From: Sipunculus nudus
Lineage: Eukaryota; Annelida; Sipuncula; Golfingiida; Sipunculidae
NCBI GenBank assembly: GCA_026874595.1
Contig: CM049306.1
Span: 37,092,019-37,156,018, forward strand
DNA: 64,000 nucleotides
Direction of reading: 5' to 3'
In this document: one piece after another, positions 36,550-49,451 of the stretch
How positions within the stretch are numbered: position 1 is the stretch's first letter
Layout of the letters: the number at the start of each line of letters is the position of its first letter
The notes under the pieces: generated by a model
What the model was told of the DNA's origin: nothing
Databases searched by the model: none
What the model saw: only the letters and a program-made list of their open reading frames with translations
Program-made: the position numbers and the translations under genes

Positions 36550-39500
36550 ACATCCTGGCTGAGGTAAAATTAATACCGAGTAAATAATGAATTTTGTAAG
36601 AAGAGAAAGTGGAAACGGGGACATTATAGCTAAAGATAAACATAAGTGCCCAATAATAAGGGACATGCAGTCATTAGATGTGTTATGTGTTAACATAACA
36701 AATGTGATATGAGTGCCCTATTAATGGATGATATACTGCTGGATATTTATTTCATATTATCCGCGTTTTTGAGTAACTATATTTAAAATAACTAATAGTT
36801 AAATTATCTTTTCCATTTTTGAGGTGTATTTATTTAGTATATATGCTTTATATGGGAACACATAAGGTTTCGTATATAAATTTATAATCCATAATACAAT
36901 CAATACAATGTTAAAGGTATTATTTAAATAGAATTGTAGTTCAAAATATAGGTCCCCCATTGAAGATATCAGAGAAAATTATCAACTCTAATACCCTGCA
37001 ATGCACGTTAATAATGATGAGGGATTACATTTTAGTGCTTACCTTTGCAATCATAAACATCAAAGATCATCCATTTTTCGACTGAACGATGATATCATCT
37101 TTAATTTTTTTTCCGAAGATAAGGCGAGGGAATAAGGCTTGTTTTTAAATGAAAAATTGAATCAAACAAATTTATAAGCACGATGTTCTGAAATTATCTG
37201 CCGAACCAGGGAATATATGAAATAAGTGAAAAGGAGAACTAGATGTGAAGAATGAATATGCAATGCAGTCTTTTGAAAAGATATATACATTTCAATCGAT
37301 AGCAAGCTAAGATACTTTCTGTTCAAAGTTTTACATTGGAAATTCTCTAAAAAGACTCTAAATCCTTTGCTAGTTAAAATAAAAAACAGACTGCAGCCTT
37401 ATGTATTTTGTAGGATAGAGCCTGAAACAAAAGGGTTATTTGTTCTGTGATCAGGTTACAAAAAAAAAACATAATAACCTCCTGTGATTCATTAAAATAT
37501 AATTTCTTTAAAATTTCTTTAAAACATTTTTGGTTCCTGATGTTGGCACCTCGATACAGATAGATATCTTTATCCTGAAAAAAGTATTTACCTTCTGAGT
37601 TTAATTAAATATAAATATATCCATCTGTATGCAGGTGCCAGCATCAGGAACAAAACATATTATATTGTGTTTATTATTTAATTTATTGAAGATTTAGGAA
37701 AGAGGATAGCCATGAAAAGTTGAAAGAAGTACATAAAGAGAATCAGGGTCATAAATACAATTGGTGTATATTTACATAGATGAGGCTGTATAATATTTAA
37801 AAACAAAAGAGCTTTTTATTTTAGATCTGTTCACTCCCAGGCAGAATTTGCTTTTCAGTCAAAGGGGTGAAGTTTCTTTGCAATGATAGGGTCATTGAAC
37901 ATGATGAAAAGAAGATAAGAGAAAAAGATTGTGATCTTTATTCTCTAAAAAATTTAACCGAGGTTTAAGCTGTTGCCACCTCCCCCCCCCCCCCCCCCCT
38001 TATCCCTCCACTTGTAGCGGGAAACAATTCGGTTACAAAATATTTTTTTCCATTTGTTCTTCTCCAAAAAGGACATGTTATTTGAGCCGCATGCGATTGC
38101 GGATGCCGCGGTTGTGGTCATCCCTGTTTTTTTTTTACAACAAAATGTTTAACATTCAGTTGGTTGATTTTAAGCTGTATGCTGGCTATCTATGTGGCTT
38201 TATTCGGGACAAAACCAAAGCGTTCAATCAAATTTAAGGAATCATAGCCTGACCCAAATATATTCCTTGACAAATACCGAAGGACATCCAAACGAAATTA
38301 ACATCACTGACATTGACAAGCTTTGACAGGTTAGTTTCAGGTACCATCGCCCACTTTTATGCAAAGCACTTCATTAAGGGTGACTTCGGACTATGGTTGC
38401 TCCCGAATTCGCAGAAATATTATGGTATTACATGTTTATTTATATTCTTATTATTATTCACCTGTCTTCAGGAAACTTTTTATCAAACGTGTGATTTCAT
38501 ACTGATGGTTTATGGCGTTGCAATATTTTGACAAATCTTAAAATAATAGGACCAGTTGATGTACTAATGTATGGTAGTATTTTAAGTTTCTGATTCAGAT
38601 CGCTGAATTCCCCTTGGGTTCCTAATGTTTTATCACATTTTGCATCAGTGCATATTTATTTCAAAGGAGCTTTAACTTTACATACTCAACACCCCTACAG
38701 CTATTTGGTGTTGGTTATTCACACTTTTTCACTTTTTCTCTATTTTATTATTTTCTTTTGGAACATAATGATTCAACGCTGTTTTCTAATATATTATATT
38801 TAAAGAATATTGAGAAAAATATACCATACAATATTGAAAGGAAGTAAAGGTTGACAAATATAAAATAGCAAATGCTCAGTCAAAGGAGTTCAAACAGTCA
38901 AACATAAAATATTGTTTAAAACTACAAACAGGAATTAAACATATTCAAATAAATTAAGGAAACAGAATCCTGGACAAGGTAGACATAATTTGTATTCTTT
39001 GTAGTGCTGAACATGTTATTCGGCTCCTGTAAAACTGTGATCATATGCTTTACTATATTTAAACCTGTCTAATTAATATTTTCAATGTCAGAACTGATAT
39101 CGGTGATGTTTTATATCTACACTTCATTTACAAACTATAATTTATTTTAAGTTAATACAACTCAAAATATGTTATTAAACAAGTCTTTCTGAGACTCAAC
39201 ATTTGTACAACAAAATTATTGGAATCAAAGTATATTTCTTCACTTTGACCTCAAAATATAATTCAGGTAAATTATCTCCAACAAGAAGGAAAGCTCGGCA
39301 GTTGCACAAGGAACAATTGAATAAAAATTTCGGAGAGATCCGGATCCCCATCTGGATCCAGATATTTTTTAAAAGAAAAATGCTTCATTTCTGACACTGC
39401 CTAAAGAGATAATCATCTGCCTTATCGGAGGTCTGTGCTCGCCGGGTGCTTTTCTATTTTGACACTGTTTGCGAACTGTAAATGCATCATGCGAATAATT

Positions 39501-41888
39501 GTATTGTTCAACAAATCTCTTTTATCGTGTTTCCTCGACGATAATATTAATATTAAGGTTCATTCACTGAAATCATACATTATTTCATAAATATAACTAG
39601 ACGTTCCCATGAAATTGCTCATTCAATTATGCGTCAGCTGTTTTGGTACATATGTACTGGGTGGTTCAGACACTAAGAACTCAAGTAATGCCAAATATAT
39701 CGTTACATGCTTTGCGTGTGACGAGACCTTTAGCAAGTGGCGATTATTAACCCGTGGTAACCTTTAAGATGACAGCTGTCAGTGTGAGTGACTCGGAGCA
39801 TTAGGGAGGAAAACCTTCCAGCCGTGAAGCTGGCAACATTTATGAAACTGTATCACGTACATGGGAACGAATTCTCATGATCTGCTTGTGTACCATATGG
39901 ACCCTTTTGAGTTCCATCGCCGCGTTCGTTTCTGGACCGATCTTTCTGTAACCTGCAATAAGTGTCGAATCGTATGTTGGCTGGTGCCTAACAAAGATTT
40001 GTGGCGCCACCTACACCCCCTTTTGCTTGGTCTCCATTTGTGCGCAATTTGTAGGGATCATTAACCATTTCTCAGGAGTAGTTTTATGTACTGGGAGGCA
40101 ATTATGCATTTCCTTAGATCTGGGACACCTCCATCTCGTACTGAAGACTTCACCATCTGCAATCGTTTTTGCGTTGCGTCCATCCTGTTGTTTGCTTAGG
40201 ATTAAAATCAATCATATCTCAGCAGAGGTACAATGTAGTAGGGCCTGCGGAAGGGGGGAGGGTTGACCCACAGTCCGTGCCCCCCCCCCCCCTCGGTGGG
40301 GCCTCCTTTAAGATTCAGTTCGGAGCTGGCTACATCTAAGAAAGTGCGGATAAGGCCGGGCCGGAAAAAAGTCTGTAAGAAGTGGGGCGGGCTGCGGGTT
40401 GATTAGTATAACATGAACATAAAATTTCACTTGAAACAAACTATCGTTTGAAGACATTGAATATTTTCCATAAAGTGTTTTCAGTTGTTGGGAAAATAGT
40501 AATATAAAAAGATAAATGTTAAGAATTTTTCATTTATTCCTGTTAACCCCTTACACTGACAATTGTAACAACACATTGCAAATGTTTCTTTTCTAGGTAT
40601 AACGTCACTTTGAGTACCTTTGTTTCCTGGTATTGATATGCTACAACAACTTTCACTCGGCTTATGAGAGTGCCATTCTGAGTGAGATGATGAAAAGAAT
40701 GCTACCAAAACTGGTAATGATAAAGAATGTTACCGTGAACTAGAAATGATAGAACATTACCATTATCTAGATCATGTTAAAGATTGCCACTGTAAAATAG
40801 GTTATATGGAACTTTTCACCGTTAACTAAGTAATGTTAAAGAAAGACACTGTAAGATGGGCATCAATACAGAAAAACACCGTTGATTTCTGTGTGACTAT
40901 ACGCTGTATGGCAGTGTCATAAAAATGATAATATAGATTGTATTTTGACCTAGTATATGACAGTACATGACGACACAGAGGTAAAGAACATGCACGTTTT
41001 AACTATGAGATAAACAATGTAAGATAGGCATTAATACAGACATACTGGAGTGTCATCAAATTACATGATAACAAAGATTGTATTTGACCTTGGTAATGAC
41101 AATACGCAGAGGTAATTAAAGGATATGTGCGTTTTGGCTGTCTATTATTCAAAAATGCATAGGAAAGCTGGTGTAAACAATGTACAGACAGTTCCTGGAG
41201 TTCCAGATGTCTGGGTAAAAGTGAAGTTCTGTTTGTTTCTATTCTGTGATCCTGACAAAATGTAACAAAACAATCAGACTTAACTGATGTAGTAAATTAT
41301 TTTGTTGATGTGAAAATTCGGGAAAATATGATGCATAAACCCTCACCTTGAGAACCGTGCTGTTACTGTTCTCCTTGCAGCAAACCTTTTTCGTGCGTTC
41401 GGCGTAATCGTATTTGTTTGTTTTTTTCTGACATTTCTCCAGGCACACGGAACTCATGTTAAGACACGAGGCTTGTATCTGGTAGGGCCTCCTCTGATCG
41501 TATGATTCGTAATTAATTCTGCATTCACACCTGAAATATATCATATGGATTTGATAATTATACAATGGAAAAACAGCACTGAGTATTATACAAAATAAAG
41601 ATTTCAACAATTTTATTCACATCCAATGATAACAGCTCTAGCATGAAATGGCATGTGGTCGGCTATTAACCATTTCTGAACAATGAATTTCATTTTCAAC
41701 GAAAAGCAAAAAGCTCTGTAGCATTGAATAGTCATAATAAAACCAACATAAAATAAGTTATACCGGGTTTTCTGAAGGGCCCACCTCAGTGGCGTCCTAC
41801 TCGGTGGTATCCTGCGTCCTCCACGCCCTAGTGGGCATGCGCAGAAAACAGCAAAGAACACGGAACAGCAAAACACAACGCCTCTCAT
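30881..41888 (-). CDS. Secreted cysteine-rich protein, IL-17-like (tentative), three exons, intact (gene 3)
   Basis: Predicted model: exon 1 41888-41764, exon 2 41530-41347, exon 3 31048-30881; 477 nt, about 158 aa. It is a close paralogue of gene 2: the exon 2 protein is identical, and exon 1 differs at a few linker residues (PLGRGGRR instead of KSGRGGRW). Exon 3 stops earlier, ending FFLWGW. Phases are again 2 and 0. Intron 1 is about 233 nt. Intron 2 is about 10.3 kb because it carries B-A-B-A instead of A-B-A. The exon 2 acceptor (ATATTTCAG|G) is stronger than in gene 2. AATAAA lies about 75 nt past the stop. Inference: same extracellular role as gene 2. The similarity of introns as well as exons shows recent duplication, so sequence identity here is not evidence of selection. 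Confidence 0.58.
31101..34350. repeat. Extra B block between units 2 and 3
   Basis: B follows C directly (GCAATGATTAAGAA then GCCACTGTAAC), which is the arrangement also seen at 49.5 and 57.9 kb and is probably ancestral. It is followed by A 34351-35491. The block lies in intron 2 of gene 3 and lengthens that intron by about 3.2 kb. Confidence 0.85.
32084..32143. repeat. (TA)n microsatellite, extra B block
   Basis: About 30 TA repeats. The flank differs by loss of AGACA and gain of GAATTATA. Confidence 0.95.
36485..36545. repeat. (TA)n microsatellite, unit 3
   Basis: About 30 uninterrupted TA repeats at the same site. In old units only short, broken TA tracts remain (50514-50530 and 58979-59021). 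Confidence 0.95.
41347..41530 (-). CDS. Exon 2 of gene 3: cysteine-rich core
   Basis: 184 nt, same length, phase and residues as exon 2 of gene 2. The acceptor is TATTTCAG|G and the donor AAG|GTGAGG. The T7 run (plus strand, from 41421), which is T9 in the broken copy at 7.3 kb, keeps the frame here. Confidence 0.63.
41764..41888 (-). CDS. Exon 1 of gene 3: signal peptide
   Basis: 125 nt from ATG at 41888 to CCCG|GTATAAC. The alternative donor CTGAG|GTGGGC would end the exon at 41785. The hydrophobic signal peptide is unchanged from gene 2. The split codon becomes CGG (Arg) rather than CCG (Pro) if the distal donor is used. Confidence 0.58.
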
Positions 41889-44800
41889 TATTTTTGTTTC
41901 CTGATGATATAGAAAAAGGAAATTCCAATCGTTAAAATAATCTGTACTCTCCTGTCCGTAGGGAAAGTATGTCAAACGTACGTTTCCTGTCATAGTTATC
42001 TTCCAGGAGAACATATTTAAAACAGATTGACCATTTTATGAAATTAAGGCTTATAGCTTCAAAGTTGGGCCCGAAAATGATATGTTGTAGAATTTCGAGT
42101 GCAGCGTCCCCTAACGAAAATGAAAAATCACCTCGACATATTAGTGTATGATATAAGATGTAAAAGATGCAAAAGGATTCCTGCAAAACTGTGGCATGCA
42201 GAATGCTTTATGTAAGATGCAGGAACCAGCACCCAGGCGAAATGCAAAAAAACGTACGAACAGACAGACATTTTGACAGAATGACATAAAATTGAGACAT
42301 GATGACAATACTATGTTTTGTCGAAGACACAGAAGAAGAAAATAAGCTTTGGTTCATTTAATTTAGGTTGATAGTTTCTGAGATATGACCAAAAACATAT
42401 GTTGTAGTGTTTTGTGTTCAGCGCCCCGTAGCAGCTATTTTCAGAAATTAAAAAATAAATTTCGAGATATTAGTGCACGACATAAGATGTGTCAATTTTA
42501 AAAGGATCCCTTCCAAACAAAACCCTACAGTAAGACACAAGAACCAGCAAGAAGGTGAAATTAAGGACAACTGAAAGATAGACTTACCGACAAAGTGAAA
42601 CAAAGTTGAGACAAGATGACTAGAGCAAGTTATGAAAAAGACACAGAGGAAGAAAATAAGCCTAGGGTTTTGCAAATAAAACCAATTTTGACAAAGGTAT
42701 GATGAAAATAATATTTCAAGGTTTTTTTAAAGACCTTGACCTTGGCCTTTGACCCATATTGACAAAATAAAAAGATCTCAGAACTTTTCACGTTCAGTCG
42801 ACTGTATAAGTTTAAGATTGATTGCTCTAAAATTGTAGCCAGGAGAAAACACATACACGGAACACACAAACAAACTTACGCAACTAACCAACATGCTTGC
42901 CAAAAACGAAGATTTCCGGCAAGCAACAATCTAACTTACTTACTACTTTACAGTTTTCTTCTGATATCAAAGTTCGCCTTCCGTCGGTATCTGGTAGAGA
43001 CTCTCAATTACGTTTGGCCTCAAGACACCAAAGCGCATCCGAGGCAGTCATGAGACAGATCATATGACATGAAATCAATATAATTAATTAAACAAATGCT
43101 GTGCAGTGTATCAGCAAAACAGTTCATTGGTGCACTAACATAAACGTTCGGTTGGCAAGGCTCCACCAGTCCTTGCCAGTTCACAGAGTGGACTTTATAC
43201 AGAGGAATTATTAGTGTAAACAACAATTAAGGGATGCCTGCATTAGGGATCACCAAAACCCGCAGAAAATTTGGTTGTTTAGAACAAATCAATAAACAAA
43301 TTAAATATACCTTTCTTTTCCATAATTTTTTTTAATATGCAGATAAATATGCATTTGTTTTTCATTTTCTTTTTTATTTTTCGTGCTTTCTAACATAAGT
43401 CTGAGTACAGTGGGCCTTTACATTTCTATCACCCTGCACTCAGCATTTGACATGCGAGTTAGGAACCTTGGTCTAGTTTGATGATTCTCTTTAACAGGAA
43501 TAGCCTTGAAACAGCCGGAAGGAGGAGCACCACCTGTACATCTTGACAAGCAATAGGCACCAGTTGTATGACGTCAGCAGCACATTTAATCTGTACGACT
43601 CTGCAAGGCCAGTGCCCATATGCGTGTACGATTGGCAGTTTTTCGTGAAGTAAATTTAAGCTCCGCCGTCCTGCGCAGTTACCAAAAGGTGCTTTACCAG
43701 GGGAGTATCCAGAATTTATCCAGAAAAGAGGCTCTGCGACGCATGACGGGCACATGGGGAGAAAGGTGCTATGTTTTGCCTAGATTACGCCTTTGTGTAT
43801 AGAAGAGCCTGGAAATAGCCGGAAGGAGGAGCAGCACCTGTACATCTTGAAAAGGAATTGACCTATCCACCACAGCCGAAATGCTCCGCCCTTTTAACAC
43901 ATTATTATAATGAGCTCCCAAAATGCTCCTACAGAGTAGGTCTTCCATGCCCATGGTAGCGAGTGCTTCTTACAACATAATAATGACGTCATAAAGGTCG
44001 ATGACGCATGACGTCGTATTGACTGACGTCATCAACTATTATCGCCTGACCATTGATTACTATATCGTAGTCATGAGTTCTGTCTTTCAATATTTTGGAT
44101 TATTTGTCTCATACGAATTATGTGCCAGGTAAGACATTATTATTCACTCAGTAGTTAAGGCATGGCTCCTGCAACCGATAGCCTTGAACTTTTTATACTG
44201 TCTCCTTTGTATAGAAAAAATATCCCGGAAAACATGCAGACATGGGTACTGGTAGTATATACAGACTACACGTGATTTGTTTGACAAAGCTCTGTCAAAT
44301 TTTGCAAAATTTTGTTTTTGTCAGACGATTGACGCTTAACAATGTTTAAGCTCCCCTGATTGGTTGCTCGTTAGTCCAATGCTTATGATTATTCAATGAA
44401 TGTATATGCGATTAAGGTCACATAGAGTTCATGGATAGGTCAATTGGCGCCAGTTGTGTGACGTCAGTGGCACATTTATTCTGTATGACTCTGCGACGAA
44501 TGAGGGGCACATTGAGAGAGAGGTATCTGTGACATTGCCTAGAGTTCGCCTTTTTGTATAGAATTGCACCTTGTTGAAAAATTCCTGCACGGAGGTGCCA
44601 TCTGTTAGTCATGTGAGGGATCATTATGCGTAAGATACGTCCTTATTATGCATAGCCTTACTAACCTCATTTCGCCTTAACAGTCGCAGTAAATAAATTA
44701 CTTTAACTCAAAACAATATTTCTTTCATAAATCATAATACTATATCATTATTTATTTAGGGACGCGAAACATTTATAACATGGTAATAAAATTTATTTTC

Positions 44801-45619
44801 AGCGACATGAGCGAATCGAACCATAATTTGCTGTTGCGAGCGCGGTTATCCCAAAAAAAAAGTTCCTCAACCGTCTACTTGGAAGATACGGGTATAATGA
44901 ATACTACTCATGGAAGCTGCCATTTTGCGTGCAAATAAAAAAGGTTTGCTATCGTCCAGTGCCCGTAGGGGACATGCGTGTATTCATGCGGTCAGAAATT
45001 CAACAAACATACAGAGGGAGTTACAACGTATTTTTCTGGAACATTGTAGATATTGTAAGAATGTTTCCAAACATATCTGTCCGTTTTGTTAACCTGTAGA
45101 CCATTGGGCTTTTTGACGAGAATTGACGAAATTATTGCCCCCTATATGAGCCTAACAGGGCTGTTAAAGTGATCATTGAGCATCTCACTCTATTATGTCT
45201 GAAATACTCTCTTATATCCGAGGGGGAAATGGGGTTAGGTTGGTTAATTTTATGAGAGGGGGAAGGCCCAATGATGCTTGTAATATCGCTCATCGAGGGA
45301 ATACATCGTGTCAAGTGCCTGTGGATAAATCTCTACTGAACGGACATTTCGATCAATGGGCAAAATATAAATGCATTGTGGAAACTGTTGCAAGAATTTG
45401 TTTACCATAGGTGCAGTGCCCTCTGCCGATATTACAGTAACAGTAATTGTGATTCTAGGTCTTTAAGCCACTGCAAACACCCGCGTCGTCGAGATTCTTA
45501 TAGACAGCGGTCAGCGGCTATATGTATCACATTTTATCTGCCAGCGTCACGTGTACACTTTATAGTATTCATGTCCTGAATACCCTACCGGTGAGCCACA
45601 CTGCCTGGCTAAGCCGGAA

Positions 45620-46200
45620 TTCTTTTACATTTTGTTTAAACAGGCCAACTTTTAAGAGCGATAGGCTAACAAGCTGCAATTGTAAGTTCAGCTTCCACTG
45701 AGTCTAAGGGGCTTATTGGTGAAACTGAATGAATGGTTATCGGACTCAACATGTGGGATGCCCTCAAAATATTAAGACCGATAAATTCGGGTAATTAGTA
45801 GCCAACTGGAAGCGCACATTAGGCAATGACTTAAAGAACCATGTTGATATGTAGAGAATTTATCGGAGAGAACATCTACTGACGTCACTGGAAAAGACCT
45901 TAGCTAGGCGATGATGAGTGGCGGAAACCTCCAACAATCGGTGGACCTGACCTATCGATGAAACAGTTGCTCAGAGAACCGTGGAATAGCTATATAATTT
46001 GCCGCGAGGTGGCAGTAGCTGTTCTTAGTGTCGCGACCCACAGTAAGTACTTAAGTTCGATAGCTTTGGAAGGAAGGAATTGAGTCTTAACCTTGGGCCA
46101 GTTTGGTTGAGGCGTAGTAACAGACATGTAGGACGTTTTTCTCCTTTTGTCAAGGATATATATGATTTCAAAAAATTATAATCAATGAATAAACCAACAA
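45620..46200. repeat. Segment shared only by units 3 and 4
   Basis: Sequence from CAGGCCAACTTTTAAGAGCG to about TCAATGAATAAACC matches 55170-55735 and is missing from units 1-2, where the 144-bp inverted repeat begins instead. No convincing coding frame. Contains a TGACGTCA at about 45889. Confidence 0.65.
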
Positions 46201-46207
46201 ATAACAG

Positions 46208-46431
46208 CGTCCAAGAAAGTTAGGAGGTTCACCATTTGGGCCCCCTGAAAAGTCCGATCCAATATTAAATATATCATTTATAATTACATACATATTTATG
46301 ATTAAATATATCATATAAACAGATAATAAGATGAAGACTTAGTGCTGACTAACGGTTTGTTTAATCACGAGCTTTCGAAGCTAATAGTTCCTTCATCAGG
46401 TGTCGAGTGGAATATGTATAGAAAATGACTG

Positions 46432-46501
<70 letters not shown>

Positions 46502-46572
46502 ATTAATATTTTATACTGACCATAACGCATGGTACACTGTGATAGATCTGCGATTGGTTACTTGAAATTAAA
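46208..46572. mobile_element. Copy-specific insertion in unit 3, class unknown
   Basis: This segment has no counterpart in the related unit 4 sequence, where ATAACAGC passes almost directly to the hairpin arm. It ends near the TA/TG microsatellite. The minus strand contains CCTGATGAAGG and CTTCGAAAGC phrases that recall hammerhead cores, but the stems do not pair well. Possibly a Penelope or other retroelement end. Confidence 0.35.
46432..46498. repeat. (TA)10(TG)23 compound microsatellite
   Basis: Found only in unit 3, at the end of a copy-specific insertion. Confidence 0.95.
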
Positions 46573-46774
46573 CCATGTTGACCCAGGTTCCGAGTTGGTC
46601 ATTGTTACCCATAATGCTAGATTATAAATTTCCAGTCCCGGTTTTCGGGTTTTGTCGAGTTCATACCCTCTGAATTATTCATCAGTAATATTCATGGGCT
46701 AAATAACGATTGACGATAAGAATAAAAGCGATATGGTTGTGTAAGTCCATGATTCAATATGTATGATATGAGCT

Positions 46775-47640
46775 TACATAGGCATAAATCGCATATTAAA
46801 TGACATAAAAATAGAAGTATGGGTTAGATTGAGCACTAGTTGATGATGTTAATTTGATATTATTGTACGTAAGCGTGAGAGATGATCTCACATCAAGGTA
46901 ATATCTATGGCGGGAAGGTGCACTTATGCACAAGAAATGATCTCACGTCATTATCGATATGGTGAAGTTGTTCGGAGCTATTAATATTATGCCAGGCCTT
47001 ACTATCTGTGGTGCGCCATAACCTCGGCATCGCGGTTTAATTCTTTTCTTATAGTGTCAATTTATCAATTAACTTTCTTTCCTAATCGATATCGATAATG
47101 ACGTGACGTCATTCCTCATGAATACATGAACATTCCTGCCACTGATACCGCCGTGTTATGAGGTCACCTCTCAGGCTTACACACAATAAAAATATCAAGT
47201 AATTTACAAACGTCATCATCTTATACGTAAACTTTCTGATACAGACTATTTAATATATCATTTAATTCACCATGATCTCACAACACGTTGATATCTGTGG
47301 CGGGAAGGTGCACATACGCGCAAGGAATGACGTCATGTCATTATCGATATGGTGAAGTTGTTCGGTGCTATTAATATTATGCCAGGCCTCACTATCTGTA
47401 GTGCGCCATAAAACCGCGATTTAATCTTTTTCTTATAGTGTTAATTTATCAATTAACTTTCGTTCCTATATTTGTCTATGTCATGTGTCGGTTCATGTCA
47501 TATCATTATCGATATGGTGAAGTTGTTCGGTGCTATTTATATTATGCCAGGCCTAACTATATGGAGTGCGCCATAAAACCGCGATTTAATCCTTTTCTTA
47601 TAGTGTCAATTTATCAATTAACTTTCGTTCTGCATGCATT
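46775..47640. repeat. Local triplication with one inverted copy, unit 3
   Basis: A segment marked by GGCGGGAAGGTGCAC and TCATTATCGATATGGTG occurs directly at 46775-46990, inverted at about 47087-47278 (CATTCCTGCCACTGATACC; TATCGATAATGACG), directly again at about 47271-47480, and in part at about 47494-47630. Units 1 and 2 have it once (13100-13330; 28790-29020). Confidence 0.7.
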
Positions 47641-48303
47641 CTGACGTGTGTTTCTCTTTTGATAAATATTCACCGACCGGTAAATTAGTTTCTTTGGCTT
47701 TCATGGACTGTCTGTGGCCATTTACTGTAAGATTTTGCATGAGGCTTGTTTCGCATATATCAGTAGTTTCTGGACATTGTATACAACATAGCATAAACTA
47801 AACATTTACTGGTGCAAACAAAATTTCCTGAATGGTGCGTTTAAATTCATTGATAATTAATGTTTTATTACGAAGAATAAATGAGCCTGTGCGGCCATTT
47901 GCACAAAAATGAGCCGTTGGTGTCAGCACAGTTAAAGCTATGACATTTTTTATATGGTCTTAATGTAGCGTCCGATTCTAATATAAGTTTTAAATCATGA
48001 ATAATCCTTTTTAGAGGTTTCAGTATACGTGGATGATATGTTAAATGTGACTAATGGTGCAGGAGATTTTCTGTTTTGATTTCGGGAGCGAGTAGATTTG
48101 TGTGTAATTAAGTGGCTTTCATATTTGTTTTTCTAATGTTTCCGCTCGTATCCAATATTGACAAAAAATATTTTGCAGTTTCTTGATGTACAGATTTCTA
48201 TTAGATTTGTCGTAACATATCCTGTTACATCTTAACGCGGATTGATATTACAAGTCTCAAGTTTTGCCCGACTAAACCAGTGGATAATAAAGAGTTTAAC
48301 GGA

Positions 48304-48514
48304 AATCTCGAAGAATCTTTTCTGAGACTTCGCTTGACAGAAAACTTTAATGAAGACTCAGATAAAAAATGCAAAGGATACACACAATCGGATAAAAACA
48401 AAACAGATAGTAACAATAGATGGACACCTCTATCCTCTATCTAACACATTTAGAAGCACAAGTAAGAATGACTATATAAACGAAGCTAATGGCAAACTTA
48501 ATAATCAAAAGTAA
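48304..48514 (+). pseudogene. Penelope-like retroelement fragment, unit 3, different deletion
   Basis: Reads NLEESFLRLRLTENFNEDSD and RWTPL, with no stop between them. A different deletion then joins the TFRS motif to KNDYINEA, losing the IRPSDKGG motif. Confidence 0.65.
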
Positions 48515-49256
48515 TTAAAACAAAACCAGAAAAAAGACCCAACCGAACAATATCTGGAAGATCTAAACGGTCGTATCCTACATTGGAAGATAATTTTGTG
48601 TACGTATAAATCCTAATTGGTATGGTAAATTCTATACCAAGAAAAGGTTGCAAGGTTATATATATTTTTATACATCTCAAAAATGTTTCCGAATAACTAA
48701 ATGAATGGAAATCAATGTTAATTAAACATTAACATTTGTCATTTTGTAAAACAATTATATAGTGATGCAGTAAAATATTGGCTAGATTTAATATATAAAT
48801 GTATGTCAAATAGTAATTAAGATAAGAACATTAAATCAAATGTCAACAAAGATCATGTAAAGTTTTCAGGCATCACCAATAAACACATTCATCATGCATG
48901 TTGACATAAGTCCATACAAACACAAACCAAAGTTTGCGTTTGAAAATTAAATGCAATATTTATATGCAAAATACGGATAAAGGAATAGATCTGCGTAATG
49001 TTTTCCAGAATGCACATATATCATTGTTATCAACTTCGAACAGAGACGACTTTGAAGAGAAGTCTTTGAACAAATATATGAAATATCAGTATAAAAATTC
49101 AATTTTTTGTGTGTTTTTGAGCATAGCAGAGGTGAAAATTGGTCCAGCTAAAGGGGGTAGGTTTTCTGACACACGTTTTTCTCTGTTCAGCCCAAAAGTC
49201 TTTTCTTTACTTGCCTTCGGATTTGACTGTGGTAACAATTTTTAACGTCTGACACG

Positions 49257-49451
49257 TCAACCAACTCTACCGAAAAACCCAAATCTTCTACCCCAAAAGG
49301 TATCTTCTATCATCCCTATCCCTGTGTCTTCACCCTCGGCGACAGTCCTTGTCCAGCTTGAAAGTAGTACACTCTGCATTAAACGTTTCCACGGTACCCG
49401 TACTGTCGGGGCATTCTTATGCACAGACGAAGCTGTGTACGTCTTTGTGAC
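49257..49451 (-). pseudogene. Orphan, frameshifted exon 3
   Basis: The start VTKTYTASSV is recognisable, then a one-base deletion after S-S-V shifts the frame and destroys the DECPDS and CTTV positions. The frame stays open by chance. AATAAA is mutated to AGTAAA. No exon 1 or 2 is found between here and 57.7 kb, because that unit lacks the left part of C. This is a dead terminal exon. Confidence 0.55.
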
